The notes below the pieces were generated by a model. The model worked only from the letters and a program-made list of their open reading frames with translations, was not told where the DNA came from and did no database searches. Positions 41,194 to 49,341 of a stretch of 64,000 bases of DNA are shown in pieces. Location: assembly GCA_910585595.1 (NCBI GenBank), contig CAJUET010000001.1, forward strand, positions 62,001 to 126,000, written 5' to 3'. This DNA comes from an uncultured Christensenella sp. GTDB taxonomy: Bacteria > Bacillota > Clostridia > Christensenellales > Borkfalkiaceae. A program made the position numbers and the translations under genes. Numbering within the stretch: position 1 is the stretch's first letter; the number at the start of each line of letters is the position of its first letter.

Positions 41194-44100
41194 TTATAAT
41201 AATTTTACGCAATTTTCGGATAAAAAGCTCATTACCTCCGCCATAAACGCACGATTCAGCCGCACGCGGAATTCGTAACGTTTACCTCCGTACAGGAGCT
41301 TACATTTCACATCGCCTACATAGCTGGAAAGCGTTTCCAAGAGCTCGTTAAAATCCTCCTCGGTAAGCGATCGCGCGTCAATCCACAAAATCTGCTCTTT
41401 TTCCTCTTCTTTCTCCGCATTTTGAACAGACTCTTCGCTTAACCCAGGCTCTTCCTTTGTCACCTCTTCGAGCTTATCCAAAATAATAACGGGCGCTTTT
41501 TCGGAAGGGATATCAAGCTTTCCCGAAATACGAACGACCGCATCGCGACGCAAAGAACCTTTGATTCTTTCGTAAACGCGCGCAAAGGCAAGACATTCGA
41601 TACTGCCGTAATAGTCTTCCACCGTAATAAACGCCATCGTATCGCCCTTACGCGTATTGATTTTTTTAATCGCGCCGATGATCCCGCCCATCGAAACAGC
41701 CTGCCCCGCCTGCACCTGCGTATAGGTTCTGTCGCCCGTCTCCTCGTCCTCTTCGTATTCCGCGATCATGCCGCAATGAAAATTACAATCGCGGAAGAGA
41801 TGCGCGTACGCCTCGAACGGATGCCCGCTGACGTATACTCCAAGCACTTCTTTCTCTTTGGAGAGAAGCTCCCCCTTCTCCCATTCGGGAATTTCGGGAT
41901 ATTCCGCTACGGGCGCCTCCTCTTCGATAATATCCCCGAACAGAGACATCTGAGCGCTTGCCTTCGATTTGTCGATTCCCTGCACGCGACGCATAAGTTC
42001 CTCGTAAACGGCGATATACTGCGATCGATGATGCCCGAACCCGTCGAACGCACCGCCCATTATAAGGGCTTCCACCATGCGCTTATTGACAAGTTTGGTA
42101 CAGCGCAAAATAAAATCTGAAAAATCTTTAAAAAGTCCGTTCTTTTCCCTCTCTTCTATCACGCTTTCCATGGCGCTCACACCCACGCCCCGAAGAGCGC
42201 AGAGCCCGAAGCGAAGCCCGTTCCCCTGCACCGAGAAATACGCCTTGGAGAGATTGACGTCCGGCGGATAAGCCTTGATATTTTTCTCCTTCATATATAT
42301 GACGTATTTTGCGATTTCTTCGATTTTCGTGATACGGTTGTTCAAAACGCCCGCCAAAAATTCTTTGGGATAATACGCTTTGAGATACGCCGTCTGATAA
42401 GTGACGACTGCATACGCAGCAGCGTGCGATTTATTGAACGCGTAGGAAGCAAAACTTTCCATCTGCGCAAAGAGCTCCGCGCTCACTTCGGGCGGAATGC
42501 CGTTGGCTTGACACCCCGTAATATTGCCGCCCTTTTCGATATTGCCGTAAATAAAGATATCCTTCTGCGCCATCAGTTCGTCGCGGTGTTTTTTCGCCAT
42601 TGCACGCCGTACCAAATCCGCCTGTCCCAACGAGTATCCCGCAAGGTTTTGGAAAATTTGCATGACCTGCTCTTGATAGATAATTACGCCGTAAGTGTTT
42701 TCGAGAATGGGCTTCAACATAGGCGTAAGATATTGAATTTTATTCGGAGCGGAACGGTTTTTAAGGTACTCGGGAATAAAGTCCATAGGACCGGGACGGT
42801 ACAGCGAAATGCCCGCGATCAAGTCTTCGAGACAGGTCGGCTGCAACTGTTTCATGAACCGTTTCATACCGCCTTGTTCAAGTTGGAACACTGCGTCGGT
42901 ATCTCCTTCGCTTATGAGCTTGTACGCACCCACATCCGAGCATTCCTGCCCGAACTCAATCACCTTGCCTGTATTTTCTTTAATATAGTCGCAGGTCTTT
43001 TTAATATCGGTAAGCGTAGTGAGCGCAAGGAAGTCCATTTTGAGCATACCGATAGACTCCACTTCCTTCATATCGTACTGAGTCGTAATATCTTCGCCGT
43101 TCCTTGATAGCGGAACGTTATCGGCAATACGTTTTCTGCAAATGACGACGCCCGCCGCATGCATACCCGTCTGACGGGGCATACCTTCGAGCCGCAGTCC
43201 CATATCGATAACTCTTTTCAAGGTTTCATCCGATTCGTAGATATCAATAAAATCTTTATTGCGTTTCCCTTCCTGCTCGGCAAGACTCTTGACTGCCGCT
43301 TCGTGCTTGTCGGGATCGTTTTTGCTCTCTTCGACTTTCTGTTTGCATTTTTCGATATTCAAGCCCAAGAGCTCGCGAATGGAAGACTTTCCGTCCATGA
43401 GCTTTGTAACACGGTCGGTTTCGGAATAGGGAACGCGCATCACACGCCCCACGTCCTTGATGACGGCGCGGGAAGCAAGCGTACCGAACGTGACGATCTG
43501 AGCTACGTTTTCGGGATGATAGCGCTTACGTACATATGCAATGGTTTCCTCTCTTCGCTCCGTACAAAAGTCAACGTCAAAGTCGGGCATTGAGACGCGA
43601 TCGGGATTTAAAAAACGTTCGAAGAGCAAGTTATAACGAAGCGGATCGACGCTCGTGATTCCGATTGCATACGCAACGATACTGCCGACGCCTGATCCGC
43701 GCCCAGGACCTACGGGAATATCGTGAAGGCGCGACCAATTGATATAGTCCCAAACAATCAAAAAGTAATCGGCAAAGCCCATTTTTATAATGACGCCCAG
43801 TTCGTACTCTGCACGCTTTTTAATTTCGTCCGTAATAACGTCGTAACGTTTGGGCAATCCCTCCCACGTCAAGCGGGTAAGAAATTCAGGCGAGGGGGTT
43901 CCGTCGTCGGCGGTGTATAAGGGAATCAGTGATTTATCGTAAATCGGATCGCCGTTCGGCTTCAAATTGAACGGCGTATCGGTATCGGATACCTTATCCG
44001 CAATCACGCGGGTATTTTTAATCGCCTCAGGAAGATTGGGAAAGAGCGCCGCCATTTCGTCGCCCGATTTCATATAGAATTCGTGCGTCTGCATCTTCAT

Positions 44101-44793
44101 GCGCGTAGGATCGTCGAGCGTTCTCTTCGTCGCAATGCACATTAAGACGTCCTGCATTTCCCAGTCTTCTTTCTTTAAGTAATGCACATCGTTCGTAGCG
44201 ACGAGCTGAATACCCGTTTCCTTAGATATTCTCACAAGATCGGGCAGAATCTGCTTTTGTTCGAGAATCCCATGATCCTGAATTTCGAGATAGAAATCGT
44301 CTTTGAAAATTTCCCGCATTGAGAGCGCGAATTTCTTCGCCTCTTCGTACTTTCCCTCGAGAAGAAGACGCGGAATGCGCCCCGCAAGACAGGCGGAGAG
44401 ACAAATCACCCCGTCACAGTGTTCTTTCAGCATTTCGTAGCTGATACGGGGGCGGTAATAAAAGCCGTCAACAAAGGCATAGGAATCAAGCTGCACGAGA
44501 TTGATATAGCCCGCCCTGTTCTTTGCGAGCAAAATCAAATGATCGGCACGCTGATCGACGTGGTTCTTCGGGTCGTATTCCACAACGTAAAATTCGCAAC
44601 CGACGATTGCTTTAATATTTTTCTTCTTGCACTTTTCGGCAAAACGAAGCGATGCGTACATATTGCCGTGATCGGTCAGTGCAACCGAATCGATATGATT
44701 TTTCACGCAGTGATCAATTAAATCGTCCACTTTGACCGCACCGTCAAGCAAAGAATATTCGCTATGTAAATGTAAATGTACGAAATCCGTCAT
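41194..44793 (-). CDS. dnaE: DNA polymerase III alpha subunit, DnaE type
   Basis: Replicative polymerase. N-terminal PHP domain (HLHLHSEYSLLDGA, LTDHGNMYASLRFAEK), catalytic aspartates in PDFDVDFCTERREET near residue 400, helix-hairpin-helix region and a C-terminal OB fold (VSMGGIIGAIKKINTRKGDT). 1199 residues. I start at MTDFVHLHLH, 3-4 nt after GAAGGG and overlapping the whiA stop (ATGA). Firmicutes also encode PolC; it is not here. Confidence 0.95.
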   Translation of the reverse strand: MTDFVHLHLHSEYSLLDGAVKVDDLIDHCVKNHIDSVALTDHGNMYASLRFAEKCKKKNIKAIVGCEFYVVEYDPKNHVDQRADHLILLAKNRAGYINLVQLDSYAFVDGFYYRPRISYEMLKEHCDGVICLSACLAGRIPRLLLEGKYEEAKKFALSMREIFKDDFYLEIQDHGILEQKQILPDLVRISKETGIQLVATNDVHYLKKEDWEMQDVLMCIATKRTLDDPTRMKMQTHEFYMKSGDEMAALFPNLPEAIKNTRVIADKVSDTDTPFNLKPNGDPIYDKSLIPLYTADDGTPSPEFLTRLTWEGLPKRYDVITDEIKKRAEYELGVIIKMGFADYFLIVWDYINWSRLHDIPVGPGRGSGVGSIVAYAIGITSVDPLRYNLLFERFLNPDRVSMPDFDVDFCTERREETIAYVRKRYHPENVAQIVTFGTLASRAVIKDVGRVMRVPYSETDRVTKLMDGKSSIRELLGLNIEKCKQKVEESKNDPDKHEAAVKSLAEQEGKRNKDFIDIYESDETLKRVIDMGLRLEGMPRQTGMHAAGVVICRKRIADNVPLSRNGEDITTQYDMKEVESIGMLKMDFLALTTLTDIKKTCDYIKENTGKVIEFGQECSDVGAYKLISEGDTDAVFQLEQGGMKRFMKQLQPTCLEDLIAGISLYRPGPMDFIPEYLKNRSAPNKIQYLTPMLKPILENTYGVIIYQEQVMQIFQNLAGYSLGQADLVRRAMAKKHRDELMAQKDIFIYGNIEKGGNITGCQANGIPPEVSAELFAQMESFASYAFNKSHAAAYAVVTYQTAYLKAYYPKEFLAGVLNNRITKIEEIAKYVIYMKEKNIKAYPPDVNLSKAYFSVQGNGLRFGLCALRGVGVSAMESVIEEREKNGLFKDFSDFILRCTKLVNKRMVEALIMGGAFDGFGHHRSQYIAVYEELMRRVQGIDKSKASAQMSLFGDIIEEEAPVAEYPEIPEWEKGELLSKEKEVLGVYVSGHPFEAYAHLFRDCNFHCGMIAEYEEDEETGDRTYTQVQAGQAVSMGGIIGAIKKINTRKGDTMAFITVEDYYGSIECLAFARVYERIKGSLRRDAVVRISGKLDIPSEKAPVIILDKLEEVTKEEPGLSEESVQNAEKEEEKEQILWIDARSLTEEDFNELLETLSSYVGDVKCKLLYGGKRYEFRVRLNRAFMAEVMSFLSENCVKLL

Positions 44794-45686
44794 GACCCTT
44801 CTTCCGTTCTCCTGCAAATTTCCATGAGTTTTCTCATTCTGTGGTTCAAACAGCTCTTGCTGACTCCTAACTTTACTGCCAACTCCCTCAGCGACAACGT
44901 GGGACTGTTCAGGCGTTCTTCCGCCAACTCTTTGAGCGCTTCGGGCAAATCGGAAAAAGCCGCGCAGTTCTTTAACTTCTGGATCATATGCGCCTGTTCC
45001 GCGCTTGCCGTCATGGACTTGTCTGCATTGCCCGCCATGCAGTTTTCCACACGATTGATAAAATTATTTTCTTCGCGCGCAATCAGAATCTTTTCAAGTT
45101 CCTTCAACGAACTCTTCGCGCCGATTGCCGAAAGCAAATCGTAAACCGCCTCTTTGCTTTTCAGATAAACGACGAATTTATCCCCGCGTTTGATGGTCTT
45201 TGTGTAAAAGAGCATTGATTCGAGAACGATACAAAAGTTTTCCGCCCTTTCCTGATCGGGAAAGACAAATTCGAGATGATAACCCGACTTCGCCCCCGCG
45301 CGCGGAAGCGAACAGCTTCCTCCGCCCAAAAACGTGCCGCGAACAAACGCAATCGCGCAACAGGGCTTTAATTCGTCGGGTCGCACTTCGCAATAAAGCC
45401 GATATGCGCGCGCCGCACACTCTCTGCTGAGAGATAAACTGAGCCTGTCCTTTCCGTTCCGTGCATCGTACACCGCACCGTCAAGCACGGGTTGAAGGTC
45501 CAAAGATTCCGCCAACGAGAAAAAATATTCTGTAAGGCGTTCGTTCTCGCTCGTAAATTCCATGCACGAGGGAGCGGCACTTCCGCATATATCGAGAAGC
45601 GCACGAATAAGAGAGCGTTTACAACAATCATTTTCGGGAATTGCGGATAAAATCTCCCGCTTGATTCCCTGCGAAAAGTTCAACAA
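44790..45686 (-). CDS. whiA: WhiA DNA-binding protein
   Basis: WhiA combines a degenerate LAGLIDADG homing-endonuclease fold (FVRGTFLGGGSCSLPRAGAK, YHLEFVFPDQERAENF) with a C-terminal HTH (LSLRELAVKLGVSKSCLNHRM). It affects cell division and nucleoid organisation in Gram-positives. TTG start with TGAGGAC at 8 nt. The usual partners rapZ and yvcK are missing between murB and whiA. Confidence 0.93.
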   Translation of the reverse strand: MLNFSQGIKREILSAIPENDCCKRSLIRALLDICGSAAPSCMEFTSENERLTEYFFSLAESLDLQPVLDGAVYDARNGKDRLSLSLSRECAARAYRLYCEVRPDELKPCCAIAFVRGTFLGGGSCSLPRAGAKSGYHLEFVFPDQERAENFCIVLESMLFYTKTIKRGDKFVVYLKSKEAVYDLLSAIGAKSSLKELEKILIAREENNFINRVENCMAGNADKSMTASAEQAHMIQKLKNCAAFSDLPEALKELAEERLNSPTLSLRELAVKLGVSKSCLNHRMRKLMEICRRTEEGS

Positions 45687-45695
45687 GGCTTGTCC

Positions 45696-46469
45696 TCAGC
45701 AATGCTTTTTCTTATATTCGGTAAAACGGAAAGCAGGAAGCCTACCGTCGATATTGTCGATTTGTTCAAGCGGAATCCCCACCCGCATTATTTGCTCCTC
45801 GGCAAGCGCTCGATCTCCCACGCGGGAAACAGAGTGCGCGTCCGAATCGATCACGAACCGCACGCCGGTCGCGGCAACTCTTTCAAGTTCCCCGTCGGAA
45901 AGGTGCTTTTTCTTCGCGCTGATTTCAAGATAGGTGCCGTAGTCGCGGCAACACTTTGCAACCTCCACGGGATCGCAAAAACACCGAAAACCAACGTGCG
46001 TGATGATGTCGACGGGATTGTTTTTGATCGTGTTGACATACGCCTTCGTCGTGTATTTGACAAGCGATTCCGAGGGTTTGATTTTGAACTTTTCCCGAAA
46101 CGCGCTTCCCCAGCCGAGTTTCCAATCTGCGCATTTATCGTAGTGGATATAAACGTGTATTCCCGCAAGAAACAAATCGAAATTCAGATAGTCCTTTTCC
46201 GTAAAATCACATTTTCCCGAAACGCCGCGAATGTTGTTCTCCAAACCGGCATATACGCGAAGCCCCGTTTTTTCTTCCGCCTCTTTACAGTCGCGGATTA
46301 AACCGGGAATTTTTTTTCTTCGCACGCCGAATACGATATGCGAAAAGCCGTGATCGGTGATGCCGATTTCTTGAAAGCCGAGCTCCTTTGCCCGCATTGC
46401 GTTTTCAAGCACCGTGCCCTTGCCGTGCGAATAGGGCGTGTGCGTATGATAATCCGCCGTAAGTTCCAT
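45696..46469 (-). CDS. PHP-domain phosphoesterase (YcdX type)
   Basis: Metal-dependent phosphoesterase of the polymerase/histidinol phosphatase superfamily. DYHTHTPYSHGKGTVLE supplies the first metal ligands, EIGITDHGF the next, then YAGLENNI, DIITHVGFRCF and the final FVIDSDAHS. 257 residues. CGGAG precedes the ATG. It sits between murB and whiA, as in several clostridia; the substrate is not known. Confidence 0.87.
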   Translation of the reverse strand: MELTADYHTHTPYSHGKGTVLENAMRAKELGFQEIGITDHGFSHIVFGVRRKKIPGLIRDCKEAEEKTGLRVYAGLENNIRGVSGKCDFTEKDYLNFDLFLAGIHVYIHYDKCADWKLGWGSAFREKFKIKPSESLVKYTTKAYVNTIKNNPVDIITHVGFRCFCDPVEVAKCCRDYGTYLEISAKKKHLSDGELERVAATGVRFVIDSDAHSVSRVGDRALAEEQIMRVGIPLEQIDNIDGRLPAFRFTEYKKKHC

Positions 46470-46489
46470 GTGTACTCCGTTATGTATAT

Positions 46490-47368
46490 TTAGGGAATGC
46501 GCCTGATTTCTTCGCGAAGGCGAATCCCCGACCTTAAATAAACTTCTTCCTTTACTTCATCGATCAAGCGGGCGACATCCTCTGAACTCGTCCCCTCGTT
46601 GATAATAAAATTAGCGTGCTCTTCGGAGACGCGGGCGCACCCCACCCGTTTGCCTTTGAGTCCGCAACTATCGATAAGCGCCCCAGCCGAAATTCCTTCG
46701 GGATTGACGAACGTACATCCCATGCTTCTGCCCTTCGGAAGGTGCTTCCTTCGCTCCAAATAGAAAGCCGTTCTCTCTTTGATCTTCTCACGCGCCGCTT
46801 TTTCCGCTTTGAAGTAAACGCCTAGAATAGCGATCCCCTTTAAAAAAATACTGTTTTTCAAGGAAAACAGGCATTCGTCCTTTGCATAAGATTTCACGAC
46901 CCCGTCACAATAGGCAATTACGCTTATCACCATGTCGGAAAAATGCTTTTCGTCAACTCCCGCATTCATCGCAACGCCCCCGCCCACCGTTGTGGGAATC
47001 CCTGCAAACGGCTCGAATCCCGTTACCGAATTGTTTTCGGCAAAAGATAATAGTTTTCCGCCCGTAACACCCGCGCCCGCATACAGCCGATCGCTCAACG
47101 CAAGTTTCTTCATGCGATCGAACCGAACGACCACGCCTTCGTATTCTCCGTCCCTCGGCAAAACGTTCGCTCCTGCGCCGAGAAAACAATAAGATATCTG
47201 ATTGCGTTCAAGAAAATTCAAACAATTCGCTGCTTCTTCAATATCGATGGGTGAAATTGCAATAGCCGCCCTTCCGCCGCTACCGATGCAGGTATGCTTT
47301 GCAAACGAAAAACCGCGCTCTTTTTCTACCGTAGGGAAATTTTCTTCTATTAAACGAAAAACATCCAA
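46490..47368 (-). CDS. murB: UDP-N-acetylenolpyruvoylglucosamine reductase
   Basis: FAD/NADPH enzyme completing UDP-MurNAc synthesis. FAD-binding LGAGANVLPRDGEYEGVVV, PFAGIPTTVGGGVAMNAG and the tail VSEEHANFIINEG. Type IIb-like, 292 residues. The motif usually written GSxFxNP, whose Ser donates the proton to the intermediate, reads MGCTFVNP here, placing Cys218 at the catalytic position. GGGAG lies 12 nt before the ATG. Confidence 0.93.
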   Translation of the reverse strand: MDVFRLIEENFPTVEKERGFSFAKHTCIGSGGRAAIAISPIDIEEAANCLNFLERNQISYCFLGAGANVLPRDGEYEGVVVRFDRMKKLALSDRLYAGAGVTGGKLLSFAENNSVTGFEPFAGIPTTVGGGVAMNAGVDEKHFSDMVISVIAYCDGVVKSYAKDECLFSLKNSIFLKGIAILGVYFKAEKAAREKIKERTAFYLERRKHLPKGRSMGCTFVNPEGISAGALIDSCGLKGKRVGCARVSEEHANFIINEGTSSEDVARLIDEVKEEVYLRSGIRLREEIRRIP

Positions 47369-47383
47369 AACAGTGCTCCCATT

Positions 47384-47412
47384 ATTTTAACATATTTTCT
47401 TACCGAATTCAA
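47384..47412 (-). promoter_or_regulatory. Promoter of murB-php-whiA-dnaE
   Basis: Minus strand TTGAAT, 17 nt, TAAAAT, 15 nt before murB. The -35 overlaps the stop codon of the upstream gene. Confidence 0.7.
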
Positions 47413-48338
47413 ACGTTTTTCAAAAATTTATCAAGATTTTTTATCGCTTCGCTTCCCCTTGCAACATCGCGCATGGCGCTAAGCGACGCGCCGTCCGTAA
47501 AAGCACTGACGGTGCGCAGCGTTTCTCCGCTCTTTATCGAAAACATTCCGATCGAGTCGAGTTCCTTTTGCACCTCTTCGGAAAGAAGCGTCTCCACAAA
47601 CGCCAGACAATCCGCTCGCTTCTCGGCAGACAAAACCGAAACGTACTGATAAAGATCACAAAATTCGTTGAGCGGTTTTTCGTATACCTCCACGCCGCGC
47701 GAAACGAATCTGCACTTATCGCGCTGCGTTCCCAAGAGATAGCGGTACTTCCCGTTTAAAAAGGCGACGTAAGCGGAGAGCGAATCGATCTCTTCCCCCG
47801 AAAGATTATTGAGCGCCGCCGCGACTTCCACAAGATTCGTTCCGCCCGCAGAAATCGCAGTGCTTCCCGCTTCTTCAAAGTCATCTTTTAAAGAGAACAA
47901 ATAATATTCTCCGCGGCACCAAGGATATGCGTAACATCCACTCTCGGTTTCACCTCCCGCAAAGGAATACGGCAGCGGAAGCGAACTCTCCAAATACGCC
48001 GAAACGCCTATTCCGAAGGACAGAACGTCCGGGCGCTGACCGGCTGCAAACGCACGGTTCGCCCCCTCTTCGGTATATGAAGTAATCAGATAATAAACGC
48101 CCTTATTCTTTTTCTCGATTTTTGCGGCGGCACGCTTCAAAAAATTAGTACGCGAACCCTTCCCGCCCTCGAAAGTATCTACGTTCCATACCCTTATGAC
48201 TTTTTTTACTTCCTCACTCTTTCCTTCTTCTTTGGAACGGGGATAAAACGCAACGGCAAAAACCACGGCAAAAATCAACACGAAAGGCAGAGTTTTTTTA
48301 AAACCCGAAAAAAAACGCTTCATTTTACAAAATTTCAT
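47409..48338 (-). CDS. Membrane-anchored extracellular solute-binding-like protein
   Basis: An N-terminal TM (TLPFVLIFAVVFAVAFYP) anchors a type-1 sugar-binding-protein fold: KVIRVWNVDTFEGGKGSRTN, AAAKIEKKNKGVYYLI, FAAGQRPDVLSFG and PLPYSFAGG resemble family 1 solute-binding proteins. There is no lipobox and no permease or ATPase gene nearby, so it is an orphan. At 309 residues it is short for the family (about 400). No Shine-Dalgarno site is seen; ATG codons 1 and 6 are both possible. A perfect dyad CGCTTCAT/ATGAAGCG spans the start. Confidence 0.7.
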   Translation of the reverse strand: MKFCKMKRFFSGFKKTLPFVLIFAVVFAVAFYPRSKEEGKSEEVKKVIRVWNVDTFEGGKGSRTNFLKRAAAKIEKKNKGVYYLITSYTEEGANRAFAAGQRPDVLSFGIGVSAYLESSLPLPYSFAGGETESGCYAYPWCRGEYYLFSLKDDFEEAGSTAISAGGTNLVEVAAALNNLSGEEIDSLSAYVAFLNGKYRYLLGTQRDKCRFVSRGVEVYEKPLNEFCDLYQYVSVLSAEKRADCLAFVETLLSEEVQKELDSIGMFSIKSGETLRTVSAFTDGASLSAMRDVARGSEAIKNLDKFLKNV

Positions 48339-48385
48339 AAAACTATTCTATGAAGCGAATTTCCCGCTTAGACGTTCCTAAAATC

Positions 48386-48408
48386 AAGAAGGGCGTTAAA
48401 AAACGCCC
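48386..48408. terminator. Hairpin upstream of the solute-binding-like gene
   Basis: GGGCGTT, A-rich loop, AACGCCC. A second hairpin GGCGG-TATTT-CCGCC is at 48464-48478. The 48339-48525 gap otherwise shows no gene. Confidence 0.45.
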
Positions 48409-48525
48409 TCCGCGTTTTTGTCCTTGCCGTTTTTTAAGAAAGAACAAAAACGATATATGATAAAGGCGGTATTTCCGCCAAAAAAAGTTTGCGCACTTCT
48501 TTTTGTAATATACCAAACAAAATAA

Positions 48526-48551
48526 AAAAGAGGGAAACTTCCCTCTTTTTT
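48526..48551. terminator. Terminator of the DUF1540-type gene
   Basis: AAAAAAGAGGGAA and TTCCCTCTTTTTT, a near-perfect stem with T-runs on both strands, starting 3 nt after the stop codon. Confidence 0.88.
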
Positions 48552-48554
48552 ATT

Positions 48555-48710
48555 TTATTTTCTCTTTTGGTAGCTGTCACAGCAAGTACAGTGTTCACAG
48601 TCGCAGGTGTTTCCGACGTGAATGCAATTAAGTTCGCAGTGCATACCATCCTGATTGAATTTACAATCGGTAACTCCGCAAGAAACTCCGCCGTTGATAT
48701 GTTTCGCCAT
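48555..48710 (-). CDS. Small Cys-rich protein, DUF1540-like
   Basis: 51 residues with ten cysteines: MAKHINGGVSCGVTDCKFNQ at the N-terminus, then CELNCIHVG, and CDCEHCTCC near the end. The spacing CxxxxC...C...C with the IxVG step fits the DUF1540 small proteins of spore formers, which are thought to bind metal. AAGGAGGGG gives a very strong ribosome site. A sigma-G-like promoter lies upstream, suggesting forespore expression. Confidence 0.85.
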   Translation of the reverse strand: MAKHINGGVSCGVTDCKFNQDGMHCELNCIHVGNTCDCEHCTCCDSYQKRK

Positions 48711-48729
48711 TTCGCCCCTCCTTGTCATC

Positions 48730-48760
48730 TATTATGAGCGGTTTGCGGAAAAAGTATTCC
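48730..48760 (-). promoter_or_regulatory. Possible sigma-G promoter of the DUF1540-type gene
   Basis: Minus strand GGAATA, 18 nt, CATAATA, close to the forespore sigma-G/F pattern (GnATR, 17-18, CATnnTA). No sigma-A -35 is present. Confidence 0.5.
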
Positions 48761-48766
48761 GAAGAG

Positions 48767-48795
48767 TTGACAAATTCATCCGTTTCATATAAAAT
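48767..48795 (+). promoter_or_regulatory. Promoter of rplI
   Basis: TTGACA, 17 nt, TAAAAT (or TATAAA at 15 nt). Confidence 0.8.
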
Positions 48796-48815
48796 ATTTT
48801 AAAAGGAGAACTCAA

Positions 48816-49259
48816 ATGAAAGTCATTCTCAAACAAGACGTAAAAGGTAGCGGCAAAAAGGGAACGGTTATTGAAGTATCTGACGGATATGCGAAAAACT
48901 TCCTTTTAAAGAAGGGACTTGCCGAAGTCGCAACTGCCGGCGGAATCAACGAAGCGGAGCAAAAGCGCACTGCCGACGAATTCCACAAGGCGGAGAATAT
49001 TAAAGCGCTTAAAGAGCTTGCAGCAAAGATGAAGGGCGTGGAAGTCGAGGTGAAAATCCGCACGGGTGAAAACGGAAAAGTATTCGGCTCGGTCACGACG
49101 GCACACATCTCGTCCGCCCTCTCCGAACTCGGCTACGACATCGACAAAAAGAAAATCACTGTCAAAGAGGCAATGAAGAGCGTCGGCGTCTACGAAGCAG
49201 AAATTCGCTTTATGGAAAACGTTGCCGCAAAAATCAAAGTTAAAGTTTTACCGCTTTAA
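48816..49259 (+). CDS. rplI: 50S ribosomal protein L9
   Basis: L9 binds 23S rRNA. MKVILKQDVKGSGKKGTVIE, SDGYAKNFLLKKGLA (N-domain signature), long connecting helix, C-domain ending VKVLPL. 147 residues is exact. AAAAGGAG is 7 nt before the ATG. It stands alone, with its own promoter and terminator, away from rpsF-ssb-rpsR or dnaB. Confidence 0.97.
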   Translation: MKVILKQDVKGSGKKGTVIEVSDGYAKNFLLKKGLAEVATAGGINEAEQKRTADEFHKAENIKALKELAAKMKGVEVEVKIRTGENGKVFGSVTTAHISSALSELGYDIDKKKITVKEAMKSVGVYEAEIRFMENVAAKIKVKVLPL

Positions 49260-49270
49260 GCGTTAAAGAC

Positions 49271-49306
49271 AACAAAAAAACACGCCGTTTGGCGTGTTTT
49301 TTTGTT
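49271..49306. terminator. Terminator of rplI
   Basis: A perfect 16-bp inverted repeat, AACAAAAAAACACGCC and its complement around GTTT. It can also serve the converging hydrogenase gene. Confidence 0.92.
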
Positions 49307-49341
49307 GTTATGCATGACGTAATACTTTGCAAATTATAATT

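Noticed and set aside
48316..48357. Leaderless promoter for the solute-binding-like gene (TAGAAT 6 nt before ATG)
   Set aside because: No acceptable -35 lies at 16-18 nt, so it was not counted with the other leaderless candidates.
48434..48649. A 71-codon minus-strand frame overlapping the Cys-rich gene
   Set aside because: It is out of frame with the better-supported DUF1540-type gene, crosses its terminator and has no ribosome site.
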